Part shown: one piece after another, positions 9,608 through 20,185 of the stretch
How the letters are laid out: each line of letters opens with the position of its first letter
Numbering within the stretch: position 1 is the first letter of the stretch
From: Tillandsia leiboldiana
Taxonomy: Eukaryota; Streptophyta; Magnoliopsida; Poales; Bromeliaceae
DNA length: 64,000 nt
NCBI GenBank assembly: GCA_029204045.2
Contig: CM055063.1
Location: 30,552,810-30,616,809, forward strand
Direction of reading: 5' to 3'
Program-made: the position numbers and the translations under genes
The notes under the pieces: model-generated
Databases searched by the model: none
Seen by the model: only the letters and a program-made list of their open reading frames with translations
Told to the model about the DNA's origin: nothing

Positions 9608-9790
9608 CGCGTGGACTCGCGTGGCCTTGTGGATTCAAGGTGCAACCGCTCTCGTGGATTCGGAGCGAGGTACGTTCGTGGCTTTGAGACGTGCTACTGG
9701 GTGAAGACCGTGGATTCGGTTGGACGTCGTGGATTCGACGTTGGACGCCGTGGATTTGGCGTTGGACGCTAATCGTGGATTCGAGGAGCG
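9608..9790 (+). other. Array of hairpins with common TGGATT loop (leader RNA)
   Basis: At least six stems enclose TGGATT or a close variant: CGCG/CGCG (9608-9621), CCTTG/CAAGG (9625-9640), GCTC-t-CG/CGGAGC (9648-9666), ACCG/CGGT (9707-9720), ACGTCG/CGACGT (9724-9741) and ACGCCG/TGGCGT (9745-9762, one G-T pair). Stem sequences differ but stay complementary. It sits downstream of the TATA box, so it would be in the RNA leader. Confidence 0.7.
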
Positions 9791-10087
9791 TTGCGGAGCG
9801 AGCGAAGAAGATCTACTAGGAGCGTATGGAAAAAGGTCGAGTCATCTGTGAGTACGGTATATCACCTTTGTACGTGTTATAATTCTAGTGGATTTCGCCG
9901 TGTTATCGGTCCCGTGGTTTTTTACTCCGGTTTTGGAGTTTTCCATGTAAAAATCTTGCGTGTTATATTTTCTTTTCCGCATTGGGTTTTATAGCGCAAC
10001 GATTTTTGAGTGTTTATTGTTTACACCTATTCACCCCCCTCTAGGTGTTTTTTCCCCTATTTAGATCATTATTTACATAACCCGACA

Positions 10088-11212
10088 ATGCCAACAAGTG
10101 AAAGCTGAATACCAGCGTCCGGCGGAGAAGCTACAGCCATTGCCCATACCGGAATGGAAATGGGAATGGATTACCATGGACTTCGTAACTGATTTTCCTC
10201 GATCGCAACAAGGAGACGACGCAATATGGGTCATACTGGATCGCTTGACGAAATCGGCTCATTTTCTGCCCATCGGTTGGCGCAAACCTACATCGTCGAG
10301 GTGGTAAGGTTGCACGGAGTACCAGCGTCGATAACTTCTGATAGAGACACACGTTTTGTGTCGAACTTTTGGCGGAGCCTACGGCGGGCAATGGGGACCA
10401 AACTACAATTCAGCACGGCTTTCCACCCGCAGACTGACGGTCAATCGGAATGGGTAATCCAGATCCTCGAAGATATGCTCCGAGCTTGCATGCTTGACTT
10501 GGGTGAGGGATGGTCGCGTTACCTACCCCTCGTGGAATTCGCCTATAATAATAGCTACCAAGCAAGCATTCAAATGGCGCCGTACGAAGCCCTGTACGGA
10601 CGCCGATGTCGATCTCCTATATATTGGGACGACTTGGGGGAGCGAAAATGCTTGGGACCAGATCTAGTGGAGAAAACTGAGGCAAAGGTGCGCCTTATCA
10701 GGCAACGGCTATTGACCGCCCAGAGCCGGCAGAAGAGCTATGCGGATCAGAGGCGACGCGATTTGGAGTTTATGGTGGGGGAACACGTGTTACTTCGTGT
10801 ATCGCCATCTAAAGGAACCAGACGTTTCGGCTTAAGAGGGAAACTGAGCCCACGGTATGTGGGACTGTTCGGGATCTTGGAGCGCGTGGGCCCGGTGGCA
10901 TACCGGTTGGCCTTACCGCCGAACCTCGAACGGGTACACAACGTGTTTCATGTCTCGATGCTCTGAAAATACCTTCCTGATCCGTCGCACATCCTCGATG
11001 TCTCTGCCATCGAGTTGCGTGAGGACTTGAGCTTCGAGGAAACGCCGGTACGAATATTGGCGCGTGAAGATAAGAAGCTACGCAACCGGACGATCCCCTA
11101 CGTGAAGGTGCAATGGAGTAACCATGAGGAGCGTGAGGCGACTTGGGAACTACAGACGAAGATAGAGAGTGTTTTCCCGATTAGTTTAGCGAGGGTTGAG
11201 GATAAGTTTTGA
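10088..11212 (+). pseudogene. Ty3-1 integrase and chromodomain, disrupted
   Basis: The text begins mid-protein at CQQVKAE, directly after the Sire-A LTR. Integrase core residues are visible: the first Asp in MDFVTDF, the second in SDRDTRFVSNFW, and the Glu region altered from QSER to QSEWVIQ. A roughly 22-nt deletion near 10260, between FLPI and the next block, shifts the frame, so two open segments (10098-10307 and 10226-10966) cover it. A TGA at 10964-10966 replaces a CGA Arg codon by a C-to-T change. The third segment (11015-11212) is the chromodomain-like tail with RTIPYVKVQWSN and EREATWEL. This chromodomain would have tied integration to heterochromatin. It is dead. Confidence 0.9.
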
Positions 11213-11241
11213 GGATGAAACTTCTTTTAAGGGGTGTGTGG
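11213..11241 (+). other. Ty3-1 purine-rich tract before 3' LTR
   Basis: GAGGATGAAACTTC, then TTTTAAGGGGTGTGTGG, leads into the LTR. The GGA(C/T)GAAACTT motif recurs at the same place in Ty3-2, Ty3-4 and Ty3-5 on the minus strand. Confidence 0.7.
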
Positions 11242-11822
11242 TGTAATATCACGACTTTTTGTGTATTGTTTTACCCTCTTGTTAATAAATTACATGTTAG
11301 GGAAAATCGAATTATCGAGTTTTCTTAAGTTGACTATTTTGCGGTGCGAGTATTTTTCTGTGATAGAGCTTGAAAAACGATGAACGGCAGTGCAATCGGA
11401 TCTAAAATCCGACTTACGGATTCTCCGTAATGGGGTTTTGAAGGTCGTGATAACAGTAGTGTGCATCGGAATCCGTGCTAAAGATCTAGCACACTTTTCG
11501 AGGAATTGTAGAATTATCTCGTAGGAATAGATATTTATTTTTAATAATAAATATCCGGATGTGGGTTTTATCGTACGTACCAAGGGAGAAACCTATTTTT
11601 TCGAAAGAAAAGAGAAAACTCTAACCGGAGGAAGAAGAAAAGAGAAGGAGAAAGCGGAGGAACCCGATCGTTCCCGATCAACGTGCCGAAGACCGGAGAT
11701 CGAGACGCCACCATCTACGGGGAGTGGATCCAGATCCTCAGTGCCGCGAAGAACGAGATCGGATCATCGTCCCTGATAAATCAAGGTTAGCACCGTTATT
11801 CTTACGATTTCATCGTTCTAGG

Positions 11823-13102
11823 TGCTAAGGAATTTGTTTTGGAGTATTTCGTGAAAGTGATTAAGTCTTGAAGATTGAAGATGAAGATGTTTGGACCATA
11901 TACCTCAATCTCAAGAAAGAAAAATTCAAAAGGATCAGGTATGTTTAATTAAATAACTTTGGTGATCCGAATACTTCTTGTAGTGTAGAAACACTTGGAT
12001 GGGTTTTTAATCGCATAAAAATCAAGAAAATGGACTGTTATATGTTCAGGATCCGGATCAGGGTACTACAGTCCGGACCCCGAACGTAGGTAGGTTCATG
12101 CGCAAATCCAGTCCGGACCCCGAACGTGGATTTTGCAGGAATCGCATGAACAGTCCAGACCGTGGTATTTCAGTCCGGACCCCGAACACTGTTTTTTCAG
12201 GAATTCTCTGAAAAACAACGACAGCCCGGATCAAGCCTAATCCAGTCCGGACCATCGTGCGGGTAAAAATCTGTTACAGTCAGTTTTTGATTCTTATCCA
12301 TTTAAAATTGTTTCTAACCTATAAGTAAACCCAAATTCTATCTTTTAGGGTAATCCAAACTAAGTTTTGTACTCCGGGAAATGACGGAAAAATATTAACG
12401 GAGAAAAACTTAGAAAAATCCACACATATAGAGAAGAAAGGAAAAACTAGATCTACTCTATGTTTCTTCATCTATATGGATTAATTTGATTCTAGGTTTT
12501 CAAACTCAGATTTTGAGTAGAATCAAATTAATGAATACTTAGATGGTATTTCCGATCTATTTTTGATCTAAGTATTCGGCGGATTGTCACCACCTACAAA
12601 ACAACGATTTTCCCAAGAAATCGGCACGTGGATTCGCGTGGCCTTGTGGATTCAAGGTCTTACCGCTCTCGTGGATTCGGAGCGAGGTATGATCGTGTGA
12701 TCGAGGCGTACTACTTGGTGGAGACCGTGGATTCGGTTAGACGTCGTGGATTCGACGTTGGACGCCGTGGATTCGGCGTTGGACGCAAATCGTGGATTCG
12801 AGGCGCGTTGCGGAGCGAGCGGAGAAGATCAACTCGGAGCGTATAGAAAAAGGATGAGTTGTGTGTGAGTATAGTATATCACCTTTGTACATGTTTAATC
12901 TTAGTTGATTTCACCGTGTGATCGGTCCCGTGGTTTTTTACTCCTAGTTTTGGAGTTTTTCCACATAAAATCTTTCGTGTTATTTTCATTTACGCATTGG
13001 GTTTTATTACGCAAAGATTTTTGAGTGTTTATTGTTTACACCTATTCACCCCCCTCTAGGTGTGTTTTCACCGATTTAGATCCATATTATCATAACCCAA
13101 CA
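11823..13102 (+). mobile_element. Sire-S: Sirevirus solo LTR, 1280 bp
   Basis: TGCTAAGG to ACCCAACA matches Sire-A LTRs along its length, with the U3 repeats, TATA region and leader hairpins. It is flanked by 5-bp TSDs, CTAGG at 11818-11822 and 13103-13107. No internal sequence is present, so it was formed by recombination between the two LTRs of one insertion. Confidence 0.92.
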
Positions 13103-13179
13103 CTAGGGTTCAGCGTTTTTGGGTCTTTCGCGATTCTTGTTTGCTTTTATCGCCGCCGCCGTAGCCACACCGCACGCGG

Positions 13180-13375
13180 GCGGCGAAACCCTAGGGTACC
13201 ACGCGGTCGCACAGCGTGTGGTGCCGCGCGGGGTTATTGCCCGCGCGGCCGCAACGCGGGCAGCACCGCGCGGGGTTAGTGCCCGCGCGGCCGCAACGCG
13301 GGCAGTACCGCGCAGGGTTGGTGCCCGCGCGGCCGCACCGCACGCGGCGCGGGCGCCGCGCGGGGGCAGGGACCT
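13180..13375 (+). repeat. GC-rich palindromic array in Ty3-1 LTR
   Basis: Roughly 50-bp units built on GCCCGCGCGG and GCAACGCGGGCAG repeat about three times. Open frames on both strands here reflect the absence of stop triplets in GC-only sequence. Confidence 0.8.
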
Positions 13376-14391
13376 GCACTGCCGCAAAGCCTTATTACAC
13401 GCCGGTTTCGGCATTTGTGCTCATAATTGCTTACACGCACACCGGCGGTCTGGCCACCGCAAGGGTGTATTTTTCCGGAAAGATGGTATGTTGACCCGTG
13501 TACCCCACAATGTGTGATGATGGGGACCCCTCACGGTGAGGCAACTGCTTCTTGGGCAGTAGAGGGGTTAAAAGCACCAAGGAGTGAGTGAAGTAACTCT
13601 GGGGTAGGTGCCCAGCATGATTTTAACAGGGGATATGGCGATTCATGAGGGGGAAGTGGAATGCTCTGGTGTATCGGTTTGTTTACTATAGTTTTTATAG
13701 CATCATACCTGTTTTCATCTACTTTATATGTCACTGACTACCCACACTGTGACGGGTCTGAACAGGGGTGGGAACCGGAACGACGGTGAGACAGCGTTTA
13801 GAGGACCTTAGCCGTTTGAGGCTGACGAACGTCTTATTTACCTTCGGTTATCTTTCTATTGCTTTTGGTTAGTAAGCTAGTGTTTACTTGTTAGTGGAAC
13901 AATGTGGATGTTGGGTTGAGATCCTAACTTAGTGGTAACAACTTTTATCGTGTTTATCTTATACTTGGATGCGGCATGTTTTCAAATAGCAAAATGATTT
14001 CGAAAATGTTTTTAAAACTAAGTGTCGTGTCGGCACTGGTTTCCAAACCTGTGGATTTATCCTTTCAAGTTATGTTGCTGCCTAAAAGAGATTTGCGAAA
14101 ACGTTTTTAAAACCGAGTGTCGTGTGGACACTGCTTTCCAAACCTGTGGATTTATCCTTTCTCTCTTGATTGTGAATGTGATTAATAATGATCTCTTCTT
14201 TTGGTATCATTGTGACTGTATGGTTAAAGTATGAGTCGTGTTTGAATCGCCGTACATATACAAAGGAGACTCCGTCCGTTTGTGGAGTGAATTTGTATAT
14301 GTGGCGGGTCTGGCGCGCACCGGTGGCGAGGTTAATTTCAAAAAAAAAGATACACGTATTTCCGCTCATTTAGAACCTCCGGGGCGTCACA

Positions 14392-15059
14392 GGAAGTGTT
14401 TATCTTGTTCAAATTATCCCTTTCCTCTTCAAGAGCATTTGAGAGAGAAGTTGCCTTGTTGGATAGTTCTTCAAGATCCCACAACCTTCTTCTCAAACTT
14501 TTATTTTGATTTGCCAATTTCTTAGAATCCCTTAACAATTTATGGTAGGCAAAAGCAAAGTCTTCACCTTCGAAATCGCAGGGTTCATTGTCCGATGCAG
14601 TTTTTTCATTCAATAAGGAGAAGGATAGCGAACATGAGGTAATCGATGAGAGCACATGAAAGGTGAAGTTGTGGACGCAATAAATGTCGTGGCGTTGTTA
14701 TCCTTATCACTAGAAGACGACTCGTCGGAGGAAGAAGAGTCATCCCATGTGACAGCTTGCATTGCCTTCTTCTTCAATGGATTCTTGTTGGGACACTCCG
14801 TTGATATATGGCCAAAGCCTCTGCAGTCAATGCACTGGATTTGTCCCTCGGTGTTCTTCTTGTCCGTTTAAGAACCCTCTTGCTTTCTTGATTTAGAACT
14901 CGAAAATCCTTTGCCTTTCTTGGACTTAAAGAAGAATGATGATTTGCTTGAATTTCCCTTTCTAAAGCTTCGGCAAAATTTTCTTGTCAAGAGTGCAAGT
15001 TGTTTCTCGAATTCCTCCATTGATAGATCATCGTTAGTGTCTGAGGAGAATGAATCCGC
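14392..15059 (-). pseudogene. Sire-B gag fragment
   Basis: On the minus strand, conserved Sirevirus Gag text is readable: the coiled-coil stretch FAYHKLLRDSKKLA (near 14530), a zinc knuckle CIDCRGFGHISTEC (near 14810-14850), and the Lys-rich region before it. The N-terminal third of gag, the start codon and the PBS are gone: the 5' LTR joins mid-gag at 15059/15060. Everything downstream was separated by Ty3-1. Stops and frameshifts are present. A plus-strand open frame at 14656-14871 is only its shadow. Confidence 0.83.
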
Positions 15060-16030
15060 TGTGGGTTATGAATAGTATGGATCTGAATAGGGGAAAAACC
15101 ACCTAGAGGGGGGGTGAATAGATGAAAACAATAAACACACCAAATCGTTGCGTAAAAAATAACCCAATGCAGAAAATAAATAAAGTACGCAAGATTTATG
15201 TGGAAAACTCCGTCACAGGAGTTAAAAACCACGGGACCGATAACACGGCGAAATCCACTAAGATTAAACACATACAAGGTGATTTACCGTAACCCTACGA
15301 CTCAACCTTTTCCATACGCTCCTAGTTGATCTTCTCCGCTCGCTCCGAACGCTCCGCGAATCAACGATTTGAGTCCCAACGCCGAATCCACGACGCACAA
15401 CGTCGAATCCATGACTTCCAACCGAATCCACGGTCTTCACCAATGCGGCACGTCTCGATCACACGAACGCGCCTCGCTCCGAATCCACGAGAGCGGTAGC
15501 ACCTTGAATCCACAAGGCCACGCGAATCCTCGCGCCGATTCTTGCTAAAATCGTTGTTTTGTTTGGTGATGATCCTCCGAATACTTAGATCAAAGATAGA
15601 TAAGGAAATACTATCTAAGTATTTTTCAATTTGATTCTACAAGAAATAAGATTTTGGAAACCCTAGAATCAAATTGAACAATATAGACGAAGAAACATGA
15701 ATTTAATCGTGTTTTCCTTTCTTCTCTATATTTGTGGATTTTTCTACAATCTTTCGATTATCTCAATTAATTCTTCGTTTTTCGGTTACCCTAAAAGATG
15801 AATGTAGGGTGTATTTATAGGTTAGAAACCTTTGGAAAGAGATAAGCATCAAAAACTGACTTAACAGAATTTTTCCCGCACGACGGTCCGGACTGGATTT
15901 GGCTGATCCGGACTGTCATCTTTTTTCAGCAAATTTCCTGAAAAAATAGTTTGGGGTCCGGACTGGAATTTCCTGATCCGGACTGTTCATACGATTTCAG
16001 TAAACACATAGTTCGGGGTCCGGACTGAAC
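15060..16030 (-). repeat. Sire-B 5' LTR, partial
   Basis: The reversed sequence ends ...ATAACCCACA at 15060. It contains AATCCA-loop hairpins on the plus strand (for example CCTTG/CAAGG and ACCG/CGGT, about 15350-15540) and U3 TCCGGA repeats. Ty3-2 interrupts it at 16031. Confidence 0.87.
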
Positions 16031-18567
16031 TGTCACGCCCCGGGGGTTTCTCGGTTAAGCGGAAAACGTGAAATATTAAATTTTTTCTTTACAGTATCCC
16101 ATAGTGCGCGCCAGACCTGCCACACGTGCAAATTCCTCGACCCCGAGGGCGGAGTCTCCTTTGCACGTGCACGACGGTTTCAACTTAGATAGGCATACCA
16201 ACCCGCATGTAATCTCGTTCACACTTTAACCACGATCATCGCACACAACAGTAAGAGAGAGTACTATAACTACTTAACATGGCCGTCGTTATTTAGAAAG
16301 GATAAATCCATGGGTTTTCAAATCGGTGTCCACACGACACTCGTTGTTTTAAAAGCCGTTTTCGCAAACATTTTTCCTGGTTTGAAAATAGGCCGAATAA
16401 CTACAGAGTATGCAAGCAATCAGGTTCACCACAGTAATTTGAACATCCACACCACAGCACAGCCAAACCCACTCACACAGCACGAAAACTAAGCAGATAT
16501 ACATGAATAAAACCTAGCAACGTCACTCATAGAAATGCCAAAACAACGACACATCCTCGTAAACCGTCCTCACATCCGTCCCGTGCCCGCGCCCGACCAA
16601 ACCTGTCACAGAGTGGGGAGTCAGTGATACTACCAGGATGCAACATAAACCAGGGTAAACAAAATATGCGATAACTGGGAAACCGAAATTAATGCAAACC
16701 GAGCCACCAGCGTGTCCGTGTTTACCCCCTCCCAAGAGAGCCACGGTATCCTGTAACGAATCAGACATGTATACCTGCCCCTGTAACAATCAAATACGTG
16801 CACCTGCCTCTCGTGATTTGCTTATACCCTTCCACGGCGCTCGTGCGTGCCCTGAGCAGCCGTGAGAGGTCCCCATCATAACTAGTCGTGGAGTACACGG
16901 GCCAACGTGCCATCTTTCCGAAAAAATACACCCTGTGTGGTGGCCAGACCGCCGGTGTGCGTGCAAGCAAACCTTGGGCTCATAATGTGATAATTGTGTG
17001 TATCATAAACCAGAGTGACCCACAATCGCTAGAGATAATAGTAATAACATGCTTATGTAAAACAGGGGTTTGACACGATCATAATATAAGTGTTGCTTTA
17101 TTCATGACAAAACATAATTTCTTTTACCACATTCCTGAAGTGATAGAGGAGAGCACCCACCTAAAAAGCGTTTGGTCGGAACACCTGCAGTTGACTCAGA
17201 GCCCCCGAACGACACCCTGACCTACAGGGTCCCCAAAAAAAACAACCGTTAAGTACGAAGATATTTAAAATGGAAACGGTGACACGACACTACAACGACT
17301 CGACGCTAAAATGTGGTAGCCGGAACACGCAAGCACACAGCGGCAAGAAGTAGGGGAGCAGCGGCGGCGAGGCCCCGCGCGGGCGCAAGCCCGCGCGGCG
17401 GCAGGCCGCCCCGCGCGGGCGCAAGCCCATGCGGGCGGGGGCGCGGCAGCAGAGCCCCGCGCGGGCGCGGCGGCGGCAGCAGAGGCCACGCGCGGGCACA
17501 AGCCCCGAGCGAGCGCGACGGCGCGGCGGCAGCGGCAGCAGAGGCCCCACGCGGGCACAAGCCCCACGCGGGCGCGGCGCGGCGGCAGTGGCAGCGGAGG
17601 CCCCGCGCGGGCGCGGCGGCAGCTGGAGCAGAGGCCCCGCGCGGGCGCGACGGCGCGGCGGCAAGTCGCACCGCGCGCGTGCAGGCCCGCACGCTACAAC
17701 AGAGCCCCGTGCGGGCGCGGCGCAGCAGCAGGCCTCCCCGCGCGGGCAAGGCCCCGCGCGGGCGGCGGCACGCGGCTGCAAGCGGCCCCGCGCGGGCACG
17801 TGCCCGCGCGGGCGACGCGGCAACAGCCCCCCGCGCGGGCGCATGCCAGCACGGGCGCGGCGTGGCGGCAACAGCGGCAGCGACGACAACGGCGGCTACG
17901 ACTGCGGCGGCGGCGGCGGCGGCTGGGGCATCCGCCCCTCACAACCTCCAAAGAAAACTACAACCCTAGGCGAAGGAAAACCTCAAGAAACACATGATGT
18001 TCACCTCGCGGTAACGGTGCAGATGATCCGATCATTCCCCGCGGAAGGGGGGTTCCGGGTCCGTCTCCCGCTCCTTTCCCGGCCTCCGATGTGTTGGTCG
18101 CAGAGATGGGATCCCCTCTCTTTCTCACCCAAGGCGGCTAGGTTAAAGCGTATCCCCTTTCCCAGGGTAGAACCGTCAGTATTTATTGGCAAATAGAAAT
18201 TTCCTCCTCTCCACCCTAAATCTCACGCACACCTAAAAAAGGGCGATAAGTCACATGGGCTAAAAAAAAATCATTTTCGCTCTCATATAGTAAAAACTAG
18301 TCTAGCCCAAGAGGAGCCACCTCCGTTTCCTCAAAAAGTGTGCAAATCATGTGGCACGTATTCCGATGCACGTTACAGATATCGTCACCTTAGAAATTCA
18401 AAACCGGGAGATCCGGGAGTCTGATTTCAGATCCGATCGCGCCACTGTTCAACATTTCCCGAGCCCTATCACCGAAAAATACCCTCGAGTACCAACTCAT
18501 AACTTCAAAAGTCGCTAATAAAATATACTCTTATAGTTTAAGATTGTAAAAAGTCAAGGACACTACA
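16031..18567 (-). repeat. Ty3-2 3' LTR, 2537 bp
   Basis: On the plus strand it runs TGTCACGCCCCGG to GGACACTACA. It contains the hairpin CACGTGCAAA/TTTGCACGTG (16123-16169), GTGTC repeats (near 16310-16380), the TTTCCGG block (near 16915), a splice-donor-like AG|GTGGGTG read on the minus strand at 17160, and a GC array (17345-17930). Confidence 0.87.
17345..17930 (-). repeat. GC-rich array in Ty3-2 3' LTR
   Basis: Irregular units with CCCCGCGCGGGCGC and GGCGGCGGCAGC repeats. Long open frames on both strands (for example 17290-17889 and 17429-18196) have Ala/Arg/Gly/Pro-only composition and are not genes. Confidence 0.8.
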
Positions 18568-19772
18568 TCACACACCCCTTAAAAGAAGTTTCGTCCTCGA
18601 AACTTAAACTCTTTCCACGCCAACAATTCGGGAAGCACTCACTCACATAATGATTCCAACTCCCACGTCGCTTCTCGGCCCTCTCGATTACTCTACTGCA
18701 CCTTTACGCAGGGAAACAGCCAGCTGCGCAACATCTCGTCCTCCCGTGCCGTAGTTCGTACTGGTGACACTCTGAAGCTCAAGTCCTCTCGCCGCTCAGC
18801 AGCGGGAACATCCAGAATAGGCGACGGATCCGCGAGATGCTTTCGGAGCATCGGAACATGAATAACGTCGTGCACCCGATTGGGATTTGGTGGTAGCATT
18901 CAACGATAGCTTACCGGGCCGATGTGCTCCAGGATTTTCCAAAAGGTCCGACAAAACACGGGCTCAACTTGCCCCGCAGTCCAAACCATTTGATCCCTGG
19001 GATGGCGAGACCCGGAGCAAACGTGCTTCCTAACTAGAAACTCCAATTCCCGTCGTCTTCGATCTGCATAGTTCTTCTGCCGACACTGGGCGGTCACTAG
19101 CCGCTGCCTAATGAGTCGTACCCTCGCCTCAGTCTCCTCCCAAAAGTTTGCCACAAACTGGTGTCTCTGTCCGAAGTGAACGATATTGGTACCCCATGCA
19201 GTCTCTCAACATCGTTGATGTGGACCTGCGCTAGGCTGTCTCAGGTCCACGTCGTAGGGATAGGTAGGAAATGAGCTGTCTTGTCAAATGATCCGCTACC
19301 ACCCAGATTGTGTCATAACCTTGCTGCGATCGCGAGAACCCCATGACGAAAACCATGGTGATCCGCCCCCACTTCCATTCCGGCACCGGTGGTGGCTGCA
19401 ATATCTCCGCCGGCGCTGATGCTCGGCTTTTACTTGCCGACGACCTAGACAGTGCGCCGCGACTCGCGTTACGTCCTTCTTCATTACCGGCCACCCTACA
19501 ACGTCCGCTTTAGATCTCTGTACATCTTTGTGCCATCCGGGTGGGTTGCATAGGGAGCACAGTGTGCCTCCGTTAGAATCTCGTCCCTTAAGTCGGGCAG
19601 GTCGGGTACGCAAACGTGTCCCCGGAAGCGGGTTGCGTCGCTCGTGCCCACCGAACGTCGCTCTCTCGGTCTTCGAAGTGGACTTGCCTCTTGAAAGCTT
19701 CAGCTGCGTGTCCGTCCTTTGACCTTCCAGGATTTTCTCGACGGGGGTCGGCTTGACTACTAGGAAAAAGAG
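18568..19772 (-). pseudogene. Ty3-2 integrase and chromodomain remnants
   Basis: From the element 3' end: chromodomain-like text with REDEMLRSWLFPCVKVQ (near 18700-18760); the GPF-type C-terminal integrase region (18780-19150); a broken integrase core start with VKAEHQ and PVPEWKWGRITM (near 19360-19430); and a decayed HHCC zinc region (near 19500-19600). Many frameshifts and stops separate them, and most of the catalytic core is missing between about 19150 and 19300. No product is possible. Confidence 0.78.
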
Positions 19773-20185
19773 TCACAAAATTGTACCGGCTGGTACCACC
19801 TCCAATCTCTTCCGCGAGAGAACCACGATTAAACGATCATGCTGAGTAGGGGCGCTCCTTAGCAGTACTCCTGTCTGACCCTTCCTACTCAAGGTGCCAG
19901 CAACTGCGTTTGCCCTTCCGGGGGTAATAAATATGGCCAGACCGTAGTCCTCTAACGGTTCCAATCGACGTCCTTATCGTAGGTTCAACTCCTTCTGTGT
20001 GGGAAGATATTCGAGACTCCGGTGATCCGAAAAGATCTTGCAGTGAGATCTATGCGGGTAGCGCCTCCAGAGTTTTAAGGCGAAGTCGACGGCCGCAAGT
20101 TCCAGGTTATGCGTAGGGTAGTTTCGTTCATACTCCTTGAGTTGTCTTGAAGCGGAGACTATAGCTTTCCCTAGCCCTACGTCAA
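19773..20185 (-). pseudogene. Ty3-2 RNase H remnant
   Basis: By comparison with intact Ty3-5 (48660-49000), the text after PGRANAVAGTLSRKGQ and upstream of it is the end of RNase H and the linker to integrase. Frames are broken. Upstream of it, 20186-20400 shows no recognisable domain, and RT is absent. Confidence 0.72.

Larger units (their letters stand above)
1..10087 (+). mobile_element. Sire-A: Sirevirus-type Copia LTR retrotransposon, 5' end off window
   Basis: The order is LTR, PBS, gag, protease, integrase, RT, RNase H, long spacer, env-like ORF, purine tract, LTR. Integrase before RT makes it Copia. The large gag with two zinc knuckles, the downstream env-like ORF, the 1.35-kb LTRs and the repeated purine tracts point to the Sirevirus (SIRE/Maximus) lineage. 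The 5' LTR is cut by the window edge. The 3' LTR ends inside integrase sequence of Ty3-1, so the element is nested; the TSD cannot be checked because the left flank is missing. The visible parts of the two LTRs differ at about 16 of 849 positions, suggesting a fairly recent insertion. Confidence 0.93.
8740..10087 (+). repeat. Sire-A 3' LTR, 1348 bp
   Basis: It starts TGTTAAGG and ends ACCCGACA. U3 holds TCCGGA repeats (8966-9262), TATAAATA sits at 9317-9324, and the leader holds the hairpin array (9608-9790) and the ACTCC/GGAGT hairpin (9924-9939). It is followed by Ty3-1 integrase sequence. Confidence 0.95.
10088..14391 (+). mobile_element. Ty3-1: chromodomain Ty3/gypsy element, 3' part
   Basis: What remains is the end of pol (integrase, chromodomain) and a 3' LTR. 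The 5' part is beyond the Sire-A insertion and off the window. The 3' LTR ends at 14391 inside minus-strand Sirevirus gag (Sire-B), so Ty3-1 inserted there. A Sirevirus solo LTR later entered its LTR. Confidence 0.9.
11242..14391 (+). repeat. Ty3-1 3' LTR, split by a solo LTR (11242-11822 and 13108-14391)
   Basis: It starts TGTAATATCACG and ends CGGGGCGTCACA. The two parts join cleanly when Sire-S and one TSD copy are removed, giving about 1865 bp. It holds a GC-rich array (about 13180-13375), the ACACC/GGTGT hairpin region near 13437-13468, repeated GTGTC hairpins and the covarying hairpin at 14254-14302. It is shorter than the LTR of Ty3-3 because the middle-exon region is missing. Confidence 0.88.
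14392..16030 (-). mobile_element. Sire-B: Sirevirus remnant hosting Ty3-1 and Ty3-2
   Basis: Part of gag and most of the 5' LTR of a minus-strand Sirevirus survive between two Ty3 insertions. It is the oldest layer visible in the window. Confidence 0.85.

Noticed and set aside
17290..18196. Frames of 147-255 codons on both strands
   Set aside because: Same GC-array artefact, within the Ty3-2 LTR.
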